This document shows, piece after piece, positions 9,892-17,814 of a stretch of DNA of 64,000 nt. Under the pieces are notes generated by a model. It had not been told where the DNA came from. It did not search any database and saw nothing but the letters and a program-made list of their open reading frames with translations. The position numbers were made by a program, and so were the translations under genes. Origin of the DNA: JADKHR01 sp041917295. Lineage in GTDB: Bacteria; Elusimicrobiota; Elusimicrobia; FEN-1173. The stretch lies in NCBI GenBank assembly GCA_041917295.1, contig JAYRXX010000073.1, positions 80,922-144,921 of the forward strand. The letters are read 5' to 3'. The first letter of the stretch is position 1; each line of letters begins with the position of its first letter.

Positions 9892-10409
9892 TGGAATTTT
9901 CCTTTGGGAATCGCGCACATGCCACACATATCTTTTCCATTACCGATGGTCGTCCTGCAGCCTTGGCAGATGTCCTGCATGATGGCGTTGAAGAATTTAT
10001 CCTTTTGGTCGGTCGTCAGAATGTCCCGCATCTCGATGAGATGTTCGACGACACGCCGTTGCTGTTGCGACTCCAGGGCCCCGACGCGAGAAACGTAATC
10101 ATCGAGTTTTTTGGAATCCGAAGCGTCATCCCGAAGCAAGGAGCATAAAGACATGCGTTCCTGAGCTAACTTGAGCTGAAGGCCCTTGATATCCTTCTCC
10201 AAGGCGGCTTCCAGGGGCCTCAGCTTCTCCTCCTGTGCCTTGGTCAGCCCGATGGCGTTCGACCAGCCATGGGCGTTGACCATGCTTTTTGGCTGTTCCA
10301 CCTGGCGGCTGAACACGAAATGTTCCAAGCACAGATAAGTTGCTCCAAGCGCGACTCCAAATATCAGCAGGAACCCGACGAAAAAAAATGTCAGACGTTT
10401 AATATTCAT
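9888..10409 (-). CDS. CnrX/ZraP-like periplasmic heavy-metal sensor
   Basis: 173-residue protein with an N-terminal membrane anchor (about residues 5-28) and a periplasmic helical domain carrying the LTxxQ motif (LTKAQEEKL) of the CpxP/Spy/ZraP/CnrX superfamily. The C-terminus is Cys-rich (CQGC and CGMC), an addition that could bind metal. It overlaps the anti-sigma gene upstream (ATGA) and the channel gene downstream (ATGA). In the CnrYXH system the sensor releases a sigma factor from a membrane anti-sigma factor when metal binds; the gene order here supports the same logic. The exact metal is unknown. Confidence 0.82.
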   Translation of the reverse strand: MNIKRLTFFFVGFLLIFGVALGATYLCLEHFVFSRQVEQPKSMVNAHGWSNAIGLTKAQEEKLRPLEAALEKDIKGLQLKLAQERMSLCSLLRDDASDSKKLDDYVSRVGALESQQQRRVVEHLIEMRDILTTDQKDKFFNAIMQDICQGCRTTIGNGKDMCGMCAIPKGKFQ

Positions 10410-10864
10410 GGATACTTACGCTCCTCATTGCCGCGTCCTAGGTAAGCGGCTTCAATCGAGTTTACCGGATAGGGCGATGTGAAAATGTTCACGGCTTTGG
10501 CCGACGTCACCACTTCTCTCTCACTCCGGGTGTCGAAAAGAGCCAGGCCGCTGGCCACGCCCATGATCCAGGTGGCGAGCAAACCTGCCGCCACAGGCGT
10601 CCATTGGACGCCAAGGAAGTCCCGCCACCCTGACCGGTTTTTCTCGCCTTCGCGTGCCCTTTCCCAAAAGCGCGCTCGGAACGTCGGGGATGGCTCGATC
10701 TCGGGTAGGGCGTCAAGCATCTGCCAGGTGGCGGAAAAAAGAGAATCCTCCTCTCGGCAGGTTTGGCAACCATCGAGATGCCTACGGACTTCCTCGGCTT
10801 TCGCTGGGTCCAGCGCTTTCCCTTGGAAAGCTGGCAGTAGATGTTGAACGCGCCTACATTCCAC
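10406..10864 (-). CDS. Zinc-finger anti-sigma factor
   Basis: 152-residue membrane anti-sigma factor. The N-terminal cytoplasmic part has a zf-HC2 signature (Cys3, then His29-x3-Cys33-x2-Cys36), followed by one transmembrane helix at about residues 87-109 and a short periplasmic tail. It starts with GTG at 10864, shortly after a GGGGA. It is expected to hold the ECF sigma factor encoded at 11532-12152, and it is translationally coupled to the CnrX-like sensor. One small periplasmic gene lies between sigma and anti-sigma genes, an unusual interruption. Confidence 0.85.
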   Translation of the reverse strand: MECRRVQHLLPAFQGKALDPAKAEEVRRHLDGCQTCREEDSLFSATWQMLDALPEIEPSPTFRARFWERAREGEKNRSGWRDFLGVQWTPVAAGLLATWIMGVASGLALFDTRSEREVVTSAKAVNIFTSPYPVNSIEAAYLGRGNEERKYP

Positions 10865-10978
10865 AATTATTCCCCAATCGACTTCCCGGCTCCGATATCA
10901 CAGTTTTTCTCATTAATGGCGGAGTGAGGGTGGAGATATCGGGGTCGAGAGCCCCGGCCCCGATATCGTCCCCACCCA

Positions 10979-11317
10979 TTATTTTCCCTGAAGCTCGGCG
11001 GCCCGCATGCGATGCCATTGGGCAAAAGCCTTGAAGTCATCCTGCAACTTCTTGGCGTCCTTAATGATGGCTCCGCAGTGTTTATCCATCTTCTCGCGAA
11101 TGGGAGCAGGCGTTTTCTCATTGACGGTTGCGTTGTAAGCCTTGCGCATGTCCTCATGTTCCTTGACAACGACCGCCTGAGCTTCGGCTCTTTCATCATA
11201 GGAAGTCGCCATACTCATGTGCTCGTCCGCTGTTTGCGGAAGCCCGGCGGCCATGATGGGGCCCGCCGCCAGTATTGCCACGATTGCGGCCATCCACATA
11301 CCTTTTAGGTTTTTCAT
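10979..11317 (-). CDS. Small periplasmic helical protein (copy 2)
   Basis: 112-residue exported protein, paralogue of the one at 3659-3985. It has a signal peptide ending near MAAGL, a central helical region, and the shared KHC-GAII-DAKKL and AFAQWH segments with conserved His and Cys. Start ATG 11317 has AAGGAG six bases ahead. It is inserted between the sigma factor and its anti-sigma gene and is preceded by 214 bases of non-coding sequence that probably contains the operon promoter. Its function is unknown; a periplasmic metal-binding role is inferred. Confidence 0.8.
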   Translation of the reverse strand: MKNLKGMWMAAIVAILAAGPIMAAGLPQTADEHMSMATSYDERAEAQAVVVKEHEDMRKAYNATVNEKTPAPIREKMDKHCGAIIKDAKKLQDDFKAFAQWHRMRAAELQGK

Positions 11318-11531
11318 TGGTTTCTCCTTGTTTTTAGCAGGCCCCACAGACCGAGAAAACGACCCGATTCCTCACAGCCCGATAATGGACCTTTCACTCC
11401 TCTATACACCGATGCCGTGAAAAACTTGCGGTCGCTTTTTGAGTTTTTTTGGTCTTGCACAAGGTCAAGGACAACCTATTGATAATCAATAACTTTGGTT
11501 AGAAGATAGCGGGGAAAGCTTTTCTTGGTCT
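11318..11531 (-). promoter_or_regulatory. Intergenic regulatory region with a palindrome
   Basis: Non-coding leader ahead of the periplasmic/anti-sigma/efflux genes. It contains a 15-bp palindrome TATTGATAATCAATA at 11477-11491 and a CTTG-n8-CAAG inverted pair just to its left at 11454-11469. This is the natural place for an ECF-sigma or metal-repressor controlled promoter. No unambiguous -35/-10 pair was identified. Confidence 0.4.
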
Positions 11532-12152
11532 TTATGGTTTTACTGCATTATTTTTCGGGTTGACGTAGGGAGAGAGATTTTTTTTCAGCGATTGCCGGGC
11601 ACGAAAGAGGAGGGACTCAACGGCGGAAAGAGATATCTCCATAACTCGGGCAATCTCTTGATAAGGCATTTCCTCAAACTTAGCAAGAGTCACCGCCAAT
11701 CGTTGGTTCTCTGGCAATCTTTCAAGAGCCCAACGAACGACTTCCACAACCTCTTTTTTCTCAGAAGAATCTTCTCCCCCCTCCCGCTCCATCAATTCCA
11801 ACCGGTTCATCAACCCATGGCCGTCCGTGTCTTCGTTCGCGTGGTCCAGCGAGACGCGGGGATGCCGCTTCTTGTCCCGAAGCCGGTTCGATACCGCGCG
11901 CGAAGCAATGGTGAAGAGCCAAGGCCGAAAGGGTCGCCCCGGATCGAACCGCTCCTTTTTTTTGTACACCGCCAGGAGCACCTGCTGGGCTACATCTTCC
12001 GCTTCCTCCTGGGAAAAAAGAAAACGATGGGCGAAGTTGATGAGCCGCTTCGAATACATATCAAAAAGGGTCACAAAGGCATCCTCCTCGCCGGCCTGAA
12101 ATCGAGCCATAAGGATCTCCTCCGTTTCGTTGGGCCTGTTGTTCTCTCTCAT
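11532..12152 (-). CDS. ECF-type RNA polymerase sigma factor
   Basis: 206-residue sigma-70 family factor with only regions 2 and 4. Region 2 includes EDVAQQVLLAVYKKKERFD and the PWLFTIA segment. Region 4 includes LPENQRLAVTL and the helix-turn-helix YQEIARVMEISLSAVESLL. ATG 12152 is preferred because AAGGA lies eight bases ahead; an ATG two codons earlier is too close to that site. With the anti-sigma and CnrX-like genes downstream it forms a CnrH/CnrY/CnrX-like sensing module that probably controls the Cus-like pump. The target promoter is not known. Confidence 0.88.
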   Translation of the reverse strand: MRENNRPNETEEILMARFQAGEEDAFVTLFDMYSKRLINFAHRFLFSQEEAEDVAQQVLLAVYKKKERFDPGRPFRPWLFTIASRAVSNRLRDKKRHPRVSLDHANEDTDGHGLMNRLELMEREGGEDSSEKKEVVEVVRWALERLPENQRLAVTLAKFEEMPYQEIARVMEISLSAVESLLFRARQSLKKNLSPYVNPKNNAVKP

Positions 12153-12204
12153 GAACATGGTCCTTGGTGGACGACGTTGTTCGTTTCCATATTCCGCAAA
12201 GAAG

Positions 12205-12999
12205 TCAGAAACCGATGGAATATCCTGCTGTGATGGACAGACTGTTGTGGGGGGCCTGGGATGAGGCAAAAGCCTCCGTGCGGACGCCCACGTCCAGAAC
12301 GGAGCGCACCGTGACTTGACGGCGGAGACCCAGACCGAGGGAGCCGATGGCCCCGGCGCCTTTCCTCTCCGAAGCCCGGACGGCGACTTCGGCCAAACCC
12401 GTGGTGTGGAAGCGGCGAGGGTAGCCCAGTGGGCGAGTGTAGCCCAGGACGAGACCGGGGCGGAAGCGCCGCTCATCTGGCGCGGGCGAGGTGGCTAGAA
12501 CGCCGTCCAAATTTAAGTGTATCCGGTCGTATTGGACCAGGGCGCGGCTGGCGATGCCCCTGAGGCGTATCACCGCGCCGTCCTGCCCCTCTTCGTTGGG
12601 AAGGGACACGTCACCGCGCAGAGAATAGGCTGGTGTGCGGCCGTACTCCCGGTTGAAGTTGTGCAGAACGTTGAGGCCCAGGGCGTCAACTTTAAAACCC
12701 TTTTCCAGGGAACCGGCGCGGCCGCCAGTGGCGGCGTCCAAGTCCAGGCCGAAGTGGGTGTTCAAAGCGAGACCGTAGAGGAACTCCGCGCCCATGGCCA
12801 AGCCGGGTTTCCCGCGAAAAGGAGAAACCGCGCTCATCCCCATTTCCACGGCCCGCTCCCGGTAGGCAATGGGTTCCGCATCGTCAAAGCTCAAGGGTCT
12901 CCCCGCGTCGATGTTGTTATGGTCCACGGCAAGCCCAGGGGACACAAGCGCCGGTAAAATCCATAGGAATAAGAAGGTTTTTGTTGGATTCATTTTCAC
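12205..12999 (-). CDS. Putative outer-membrane beta-barrel protein
   Basis: 264 residues with a signal peptide (cleavage near GLAVD) and many alternating polar/hydrophobic strands ending in an aromatic residue (YSIGF), which is the usual barrel-insertion signal. No family is recognised. It starts with GTG 12999 (or ATG 12993), with AGGAG supplied by the end of the preceding gene five bases away. It probably shares a transcript with the periplasmic metal cluster. It may be a porin-like partner or an outer-membrane metal sensor; this is inference only. Confidence 0.7.
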   Translation of the reverse strand: MKMNPTKTFLFLWILPALVSPGLAVDHNNIDAGRPLSFDDAEPIAYRERAVEMGMSAVSPFRGKPGLAMGAEFLYGLALNTHFGLDLDAATGGRAGSLEKGFKVDALGLNVLHNFNREYGRTPAYSLRGDVSLPNEEGQDGAVIRLRGIASRALVQYDRIHLNLDGVLATSPAPDERRFRPGLVLGYTRPLGYPRRFHTTGLAEVAVRASERKGAGAIGSLGLGLRRQVTVRSVLDVGVRTEAFASSQAPHNSLSITAGYSIGF

Positions 13000-13004
13000 G
13001 AGAA

Positions 13005-14582
13005 CTATTCTCCTTTGCCCTTCATTTTATCCATCTCATCGTAGGGATTGCCTTCCGGCCCCTCGGGCTTTACGTAAGTGTCCGGTTTTTTCCCGCGCAG
13101 GTCCGCCCACTCTTGGAAGGAGACGGCCCGAGCGCCCTTGAACGACGGTTGCGTGGCGACGTGGGCGTCGAAGGCTTTGCGGGACGAGAAGGTCAGAGAC
13201 CACCGTTGGCAACTCTTATGACCGCCTTCCTCCTCCAAGAACACGGCGTCCGGGTTGTCCGTGGTCAGATTCCCCTGCTCGTCTGAGATCACCGCCACGG
13301 GTTTGAGCGGATCTTCGGTGGGGAGGTGGAGGACGGCCCGACCCCGGGTCTCGGCGGCCATGTCGCGGGCGCAGAGGGCGCACCGGGCGCGCATGGTCCA
13401 GCCTTCTGCCGTCAGGGTGGGGGTCCTCCAGGCGTCCTTGCCCTCAGGAAGAGGCATGGAGCAGTGATGGCAGTCCGCCATGCTCATCCACCCCATCTTG
13501 TCCATGTACATGACATCCTGGGTGGCGTGCTTCATCATGCCCATGCCGGGCATGCCGAGCATGTGGCGGTGGTCGTGCATACCGCCTTCCTCTTTGGCCT
13601 CGCCCGGTTTCTCACCCCGGTGGGCGTCAGCGGAGACGATCCAGACGGCACGGAGGATTTGTTTCTCCTTCTCGGCCTCGGAAATCCAGTCCGAAGCCAA
13701 AATGTCGTTCACCATGTCGTGGAGCATGTGCAGGTTGTCGAAGGCGTTGGCCATGTCGGGGTATTTCACCGCGAAGCGTGGACTTGTCTCGGCGAACATG
13801 GGCATAAAGACTCGGTCCGTCCGGTAGAGCTCCACCGCGTGGTAACGGTTGCCCAAAACATCGTAAACGGCTTTCTGCTGTGTCAGGGATTTGCTCATCA
13901 AGGCGTCATAGGCAGCGCCCTGAAGCCAGTGGTAGCCCCAGAAGAGGCCGTTCACTTTGGGGTACTTGTCCCGGAAGGCCATACTGTAGGACTGACCGTC
14001 CAGGAACGCCATGTTCATAGGCATCGGCGTCACGGCGTAGGGGACGGACTCGAAATAGTACTTCCACAGGGCTTGAAGCTCCCGGTCCTTCCCCTCCTCT
14101 GTGAGGTCCGTGCTGGCCAGGACGTCGAGGGTCTGGGCGTGGAGGATGTGGGTCCAGTCGAAGACCTGCTCCAGCACGCCGTAGGTGCGCCCGAAGGTCG
14201 GGGCGATGGCGGCCTCATCCGGCATGAGCTTGGGCGAGTGCTTCAAGACCCAGTTGATCCGGTCGAAGGTCGCGCTGTCCAGGGTTTTGGCCTTGCCGGT
14301 CACCATGTCCTCATAGGCCATGGCGTGCCCCACGGCCACGGCGTTCAGGTCTAGGGCCAGGCGCTTGATGTTGTAGATGTCGAAGTTGTAGGGGCCTTGC
14401 CTGTAGAAGATGTGATTCTTTTTCCTGCCCGACATCCAGGCAGGCAGGTCCGCGGGGAGAGGCGGCAGGGCTTCGGGACCCGGGGCCGCCTTCATTCCGG
14501 GGACTTCCCTAACCTGAGCGAAGACGGGCGCGGGAACGGCGGGGGCCAGGGCCAGCCAGAGCGCCAACAATGAGCGGTTCAT
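13005..14582 (-). CDS. Large His/Met-rich periplasmic protein with C-terminal CxxC metal-binding-like domain
   Basis: 525-526 residues with a signal peptide ending near VFAQV. The N-terminal two thirds (about residues 40-330) are mostly helical with scattered His (HILHAQTLD, GYHWLQGAAYD) and match no family I know. A linker very rich in His and Met (MHDHRHMLGMPGMGMMKH) follows, then CHHCSMPL and a domain with RCALC, a further single Cys (KSCQRW) and an AFDAH segment. That last domain is homologous to the next gene upstream (RCVMC, AFDAH), reminiscent of NosL-like copper chaperones. The composition suggests copper binding. Start ATG 14582 lies ten bases after the preceding stop. Confidence 0.78.
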   Translation of the reverse strand: MNRSLLALWLALAPAVPAPVFAQVREVPGMKAAPGPEALPPLPADLPAWMSGRKKNHIFYRQGPYNFDIYNIKRLALDLNAVAVGHAMAYEDMVTGKAKTLDSATFDRINWVLKHSPKLMPDEAAIAPTFGRTYGVLEQVFDWTHILHAQTLDVLASTDLTEEGKDRELQALWKYYFESVPYAVTPMPMNMAFLDGQSYSMAFRDKYPKVNGLFWGYHWLQGAAYDALMSKSLTQQKAVYDVLGNRYHAVELYRTDRVFMPMFAETSPRFAVKYPDMANAFDNLHMLHDMVNDILASDWISEAEKEKQILRAVWIVSADAHRGEKPGEAKEEGGMHDHRHMLGMPGMGMMKHATQDVMYMDKMGWMSMADCHHCSMPLPEGKDAWRTPTLTAEGWTMRARCALCARDMAAETRGRAVLHLPTEDPLKPVAVISDEQGNLTTDNPDAVFLEEEGGHKSCQRWSLTFSSRKAFDAHVATQPSFKGARAVSFQEWADLRGKKPDTYVKPEGPEGNPYDEMDKMKGKGE

Positions 14583-14592
14583 ACCATCCTCC

Positions 14593-15090
14593 TCACTTCT
14601 TTTCCTGGCCGACATCGGCGCGGGAAACCTCCACCATCTCGGCCAGGGTCAGGGGCTTGGCATCTTTGAGGAGCACCTTGTTCTTCTTCACGTGGGCATC
14701 GAAGGCAGCTTTGGACGTGAACGCGCGGTAACCGGTCTCGCAGTAGCGGTGCTTCACCTTCTTGCCAACGAACACCGTGCCCTCGGGTGCGGACCATTGG
14801 CCACCCTTGCGCGCGATCTGGACGGGTTTGCCTTTGATCTCACTAGGGGCAATTACGGTGAGATCCCCGGTGTAGGACTTCTCCGCGTCAGCGATGGCGC
14901 ACATGACGCAGCGGTACTCGATGCGCTTCTTCCCGTATTGGATTGCGGTCTCGTTGTCCTGCTCGGGGGTGTTCTGCGCCACGTCCAGCTCGCAGTGGGG
15001 GCACTCGGCCTCGTGGGCCAGAAGGCGCCCTGCCGGGGTCGACGTCATAAGCAGAGTGGCGAGTAATCCTTTGATGTGAACATTTTTCAT
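14593..15090 (-). CDS. Exported CxxC domain protein (NosL-like, putative metal chaperone)
   Basis: 165 residues: signal peptide, CPHC, RCVMC, then a beta-rich region (GKPVQIARKGG) and an AFTSKAAFDAH segment. The whole mature protein aligns by eye with the C-terminal domain of the 526-residue neighbour, with CxxC, RCxxC, one distal Cys and AFDAH at matching spacing. Start ATG 15090 follows a GGAGATAAC SD. It resembles NosL-type periplasmic copper delivery proteins by motif style, but the assignment is not certain. Its position between the DUF2231 protein and the large protein suggests they act together. Confidence 0.75.
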   Translation of the reverse strand: MKNVHIKGLLATLLMTSTPAGRLLAHEAECPHCELDVAQNTPEQDNETAIQYGKKRIEYRCVMCAIADAEKSYTGDLTVIAPSEIKGKPVQIARKGGQWSAPEGTVFVGKKVKHRYCETGYRAFTSKAAFDAHVKKNKVLLKDAKPLTLAEMVEVSRADVGQEKK

Positions 15091-15107
15091 TGTTATCTCC
15101 TTTGATT

Positions 15108-15554
15108 TCAATCCATCACGTGCGCGCCCAGGTAGCCAGCGAGGCCGATCAAGGCCACGCCCAGGGCGGAAGCTAAGCCGTATAGGGCCAAGCCGGTCTT
15201 AGAGAACTCGTCTTTCCGGCGAACGCGCCAGATTGCCAGCGCCGCAAAAAGTGCGGCGCCGGCAATCCCGATCCAAGAGTGGGTTACAGACTTCTGGGTC
15301 ATAGCGTGGCCGTAGTCCCTCCAAATGACCCCGAGGGGGCCCGTGTCCTCCATGAAGGGATTGCCGACGAGCCCAAGCAGGACGGTGGCTCCCGCCGACA
15401 CAACGCCCAGCAGGTGGCACCAATAGGACGTGCGGCGCCACTCCATCCGGCCGCGCCACCGCCCGACCGCGTCAAAGAATACGTTCGACATGAGGAGCGC
15501 GATCGGGAAGTGGGCCGACGCCATATGAATTTCGATCAGCTCAATCTTGGGCAT
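15108..15554 (-). CDS. DUF2231-like inner-membrane protein
   Basis: 148 residues with about four transmembrane helices. The N-terminal HMASAHFPIALLMSN pattern and later His residues fit the DUF2231 (COG4244-type) family, whose members are thought to be small quinone- or heme-associated membrane proteins. ATG 15554 has AGGAGG seven bases ahead. It is the first membrane member of the periplasmic metal cluster and may supply electrons or anchor the periplasmic proteins; this is inferred. Confidence 0.72.
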   Translation of the reverse strand: MPKIELIEIHMASAHFPIALLMSNVFFDAVGRWRGRMEWRRTSYWCHLLGVVSAGATVLLGLVGNPFMEDTGPLGVIWRDYGHAMTQKSVTHSWIGIAGAALFAALAIWRVRRKDEFSKTGLALYGLASALGVALIGLAGYLGAHVMD

Positions 15555-15590
15555 GAAACCTCCTTGCGCCTCAAGTGAAAGGGGCACCCG

Positions 15591-16991
15591 TCAATGTTTG
15601 TGTCCAACCTTATCGGTGTCCAACTTCTCCAGCATCATCCCGCACTTTGAGCACCGGCCAGGTTTGGTTTGCGCCGGAGTATCTTTCATAGGACATTGGT
15701 ACGCGGGCGTGTGCGTGTCATGCGAGGAGGCTTTATTTGCTTTATTTTTTACTTGGACCTCCTCACGATGCGGGTCCCCCGTCAACAAAACTGCTTCCTC
15801 GGCCAGAATGGCCGACCTATGAATGGCCTGCGCCACAACTTTGGAAGCCGCTTCGTGACCACGTGCCGGCTTTACCGCATTGCCCCACTGGACCGGGTCC
15901 GTCTTTTTACCCGTGAACTGTCCTAGGAATGCTTCCTGAGTCAACGGATCGGCCTTGTCGTGAGAGAAAAGAACCACCTTCTTCACCATTCCGTCTGTCC
16001 TCAAACCCACGAGTCCCTTTACGGGGTCCCCGTCTTTATCCTTAATGGAGAAATAAACCGCGTGACCGAGCAGTTTGGCTTCCTCGTTGTGGGCCGCCAG
16101 AAGGCGGACTTCCCGCTCCTCGACGACCAGATCATCCCCGAGTTTGGCCGATGCTTGGGCAACCTGCTCCTCCGTTAGGTTCACATGTTTCTCCGAGAAC
16201 TCGGCGGCCTCCGGGAACACCCTTTTAAGCTGGGCTTCCTGCTTGGGTGACATGTCATGCGCGCTGAGGGCGACGGCCGTCGCCGTGAAAGCCACCGTCA
16301 TGAGTCGTTTCAGTCTGGGCATTTTCGTTTCCTCCTTATCTCCGGCGGGTGCCGGGGTTTCGCTTCGAATCAATAAACTCGCTAAGTAACGACACTTGTG
16401 GAGATCATCGCCGCCCACTTGTTCTCGCTCAGGCCGCAAGCCGCCCGCCGCCAGGAGCCGCTCCACGTATCCCGACCGGACCGCGCATTCCGCCGGGCCG
16501 GCGAAACTGTGCAGGACCAGCACGCGGCCGCCGGGGGCCACGAGACCGGCCAGACGCGACAGGAACCGGTCGAGCTCCCCGGCCGGAAGGGGCTTCTTAT
16601 CGATGTAGTAGAGGAATTCGCTTACCACGATCAGGTCCCAATCGGGAGAGAAGTCCAACTCCCGCGCGTTCGCCTGAAGGAAGCGGACGTTCCCCACGTC
16701 CTTGAGCCACTCCCGGGCCCGGGAAAGGGCCGTGGGAGAGATGTCCACGGCCAGGACCTCCCCGCAGAGGCGGGCCAGGCGGCGGGTGAAAGCGCCCTCG
16801 GCGCAGCCGATCTCTAGAGCGCGGGCGTACCGGCGACCTGCCAACATCGTCTCCGCCAGGGCCTGTTTACCAAGCTCGTGCGGGTGGGAGAAGTAGCCGT
16901 AGGGGTCCTCTTCCCGGCGGAAGAGCCGCTCCATCTTCCGGCGGGTGTTCCAGTCGTGGGCCTTCGCCATGATCCGGCTCAAGAAACCCAC
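15591..16991 (-). CDS. SAM-dependent methyltransferase continuous in frame with exported FMN-binding-like/heavy-metal-binding protein
   Basis: One open frame of 466 residues that appears to hold two proteins. Residues 1 to about 220 are a NodS-like class I methyltransferase (ALEIGCAEGAFTRRLA for SAM, then DLIVVSEFLYY). From Met224 (ATG 16322) a classic signal peptide (MPRLKRLMTVAFTATAVALS) begins a 243-residue exported protein with an FMN-binding-like domain (GLVGLRTDG...FLGQFTGK, but AARGH-like residues in place of SGAT). A C-terminal heavy-metal-binding module follows (YQCPMKD...GRCSKCGMML). ATG 16322 has a perfect AAGGAGG. The GTG at 16991 has GAGGG ahead; a TTG at 17006 overlapping the previous gene is also possible. 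Confidence 0.75.
   Translation of the reverse strand: MGFLSRIMAKAHDWNTRRKMERLFRREEDPYGYFSHPHELGKQALAETMLAGRRYARALEIGCAEGAFTRRLARLCGEVLAVDISPTALSRAREWLKDVGNVRFLQANARELDFSPDWDLIVVSEFLYYIDKKPLPAGELDRFLSRLAGLVAPGGRVLVLHSFAGPAECAVRSGYVERLLAAGGLRPEREQVGGDDLHKCRYLASLLIRSETPAPAGDKEETKMPRLKRLMTVAFTATAVALSAHDMSPKQEAQLKRVFPEAAEFSEKHVNLTEEQVAQASAKLGDDLVVEEREVRLLAAHNEEAKLLGHAVYFSIKDKDGDPVKGLVGLRTDGMVKKVVLFSHDKADPLTQEAFLGQFTGKKTDPVQWGNAVKPARGHEAASKVVAQAIHRSAILAEEAVLLTGDPHREEVQVKNKANKASSHDTHTPAYQCPMKDTPAQTKPGRCSKCGMMLEKLDTDKVGHKH
16320..16337 (-). promoter_or_regulatory. Internal ribosome-binding site and start codon
   Basis: AAGGAGG (16337-16331) eight bases ahead of ATG 16322, inside the long methyltransferase frame. 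The codons after it encode a complete signal peptide. It probably initiates an independent exported FMN-binding-like/heavy-metal-binding protein of 243 residues that shares the frame of the upstream methyltransferase. Confidence 0.7.
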
Positions 16992-16995
16992 GGGG

Positions 16996-17814
16996 TCATC
17001 CCTCAACTTTCTCCAACAACATCCCGCATTTGAGGCACCGGCCGGGCTTGTTTTGAGTTGGGGCGTCCTTCATGGGGCACTGGTAGACGGTCTGACGGGA
17101 GTCGTCGGAAAGGTCTTTAGAAGCTCCCTTTCTGACGGTTTCCTCCGCCACGTGCGCCTTGGCCTCCTTCGCGTACCGATCTGGGTCCAGGAGAAACTCC
17201 CGGTCCATACGACGGCCATCGTGGTCTTCCGGCGTGCAAAAGTAAAAACGGTCCCCTTTGTAAACGACGGATGGGGTTTTTTCGGTAACAACGACCCACA
17301 TTTTGTCGACTGGACAAAAGGCCTTTACCACAGGCTTGTCCACGCGGGTATTTAGGATTTTGCGCATCTCGTTTTCAGATGGAGGAGCCCCCTCAAAAAA
17401 AATTTGGCCAAGAGGGTCAACCAAGACCACTCGGGGAAGAGGACCGACCTGAAAAGCACCGGCAATCTTCCCCGCCGGATCGCCCAATAACGGGACATTC
17501 AACCAGTGATCTTCAGAGAGAGACGCAATGTCCTCTGGGGATTTCCCCACCACATAGGGCAGAAAAACGAGATTGCTTCCGCGGTATTGGAACTCGTTGA
17601 AGAGAGCGTCTAGGACAGACAACGCTTTCCAAGATTTGACGCTGTCCTCTCCCAGGAACACCATTGCAACTTTATTGGTCTTGAGAAAAGTTCGGAGGGT
17701 TGATTTCTGCTCTCCCTCAAAGATGGAAATGTCCGGCGCCCTCCGTGTCTCCTGGGCTTGAAGAACCTGCGGTGAGAAAATCAGCAGAAATGCCAGTAAA
17801 CGAAAAAAAACCAT
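16996..17814 (-). CDS. Exported thioredoxin-fold / YHS / heavy-metal-binding protein
   Basis: 272 residues. A signal peptide (FLLIFSPQVLQAQ) is followed by a thioredoxin/AhpC-like fold without the CxxC pair (AMVFLGEDS, LPRVVLVDPLGQIFFEG). A YHS-type domain comes next (FCPVDKMWVVV...GDRFYFCTPED). The C-terminus is a heavy-metal-binding module (YQCPMKDAPT...GRCLKCGMLLEK) nearly identical to that of the next gene. Start ATG 17814 has AAGGAG seven bases ahead. It is probably a periplasmic metal-binding or redox chaperone. The lack of a thioredoxin CxxC argues against disulfide chemistry in that domain. Confidence 0.8.
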   Translation of the reverse strand: MVFFRLLAFLLIFSPQVLQAQETRRAPDISIFEGEQKSTLRTFLKTNKVAMVFLGEDSVKSWKALSVLDALFNEFQYRGSNLVFLPYVVGKSPEDIASLSEDHWLNVPLLGDPAGKIAGAFQVGPLPRVVLVDPLGQIFFEGAPPSENEMRKILNTRVDKPVVKAFCPVDKMWVVVTEKTPSVVYKGDRFYFCTPEDHDGRRMDREFLLDPDRYAKEAKAHVAEETVRKGASKDLSDDSRQTVYQCPMKDAPTQNKPGRCLKCGMLLEKVEG

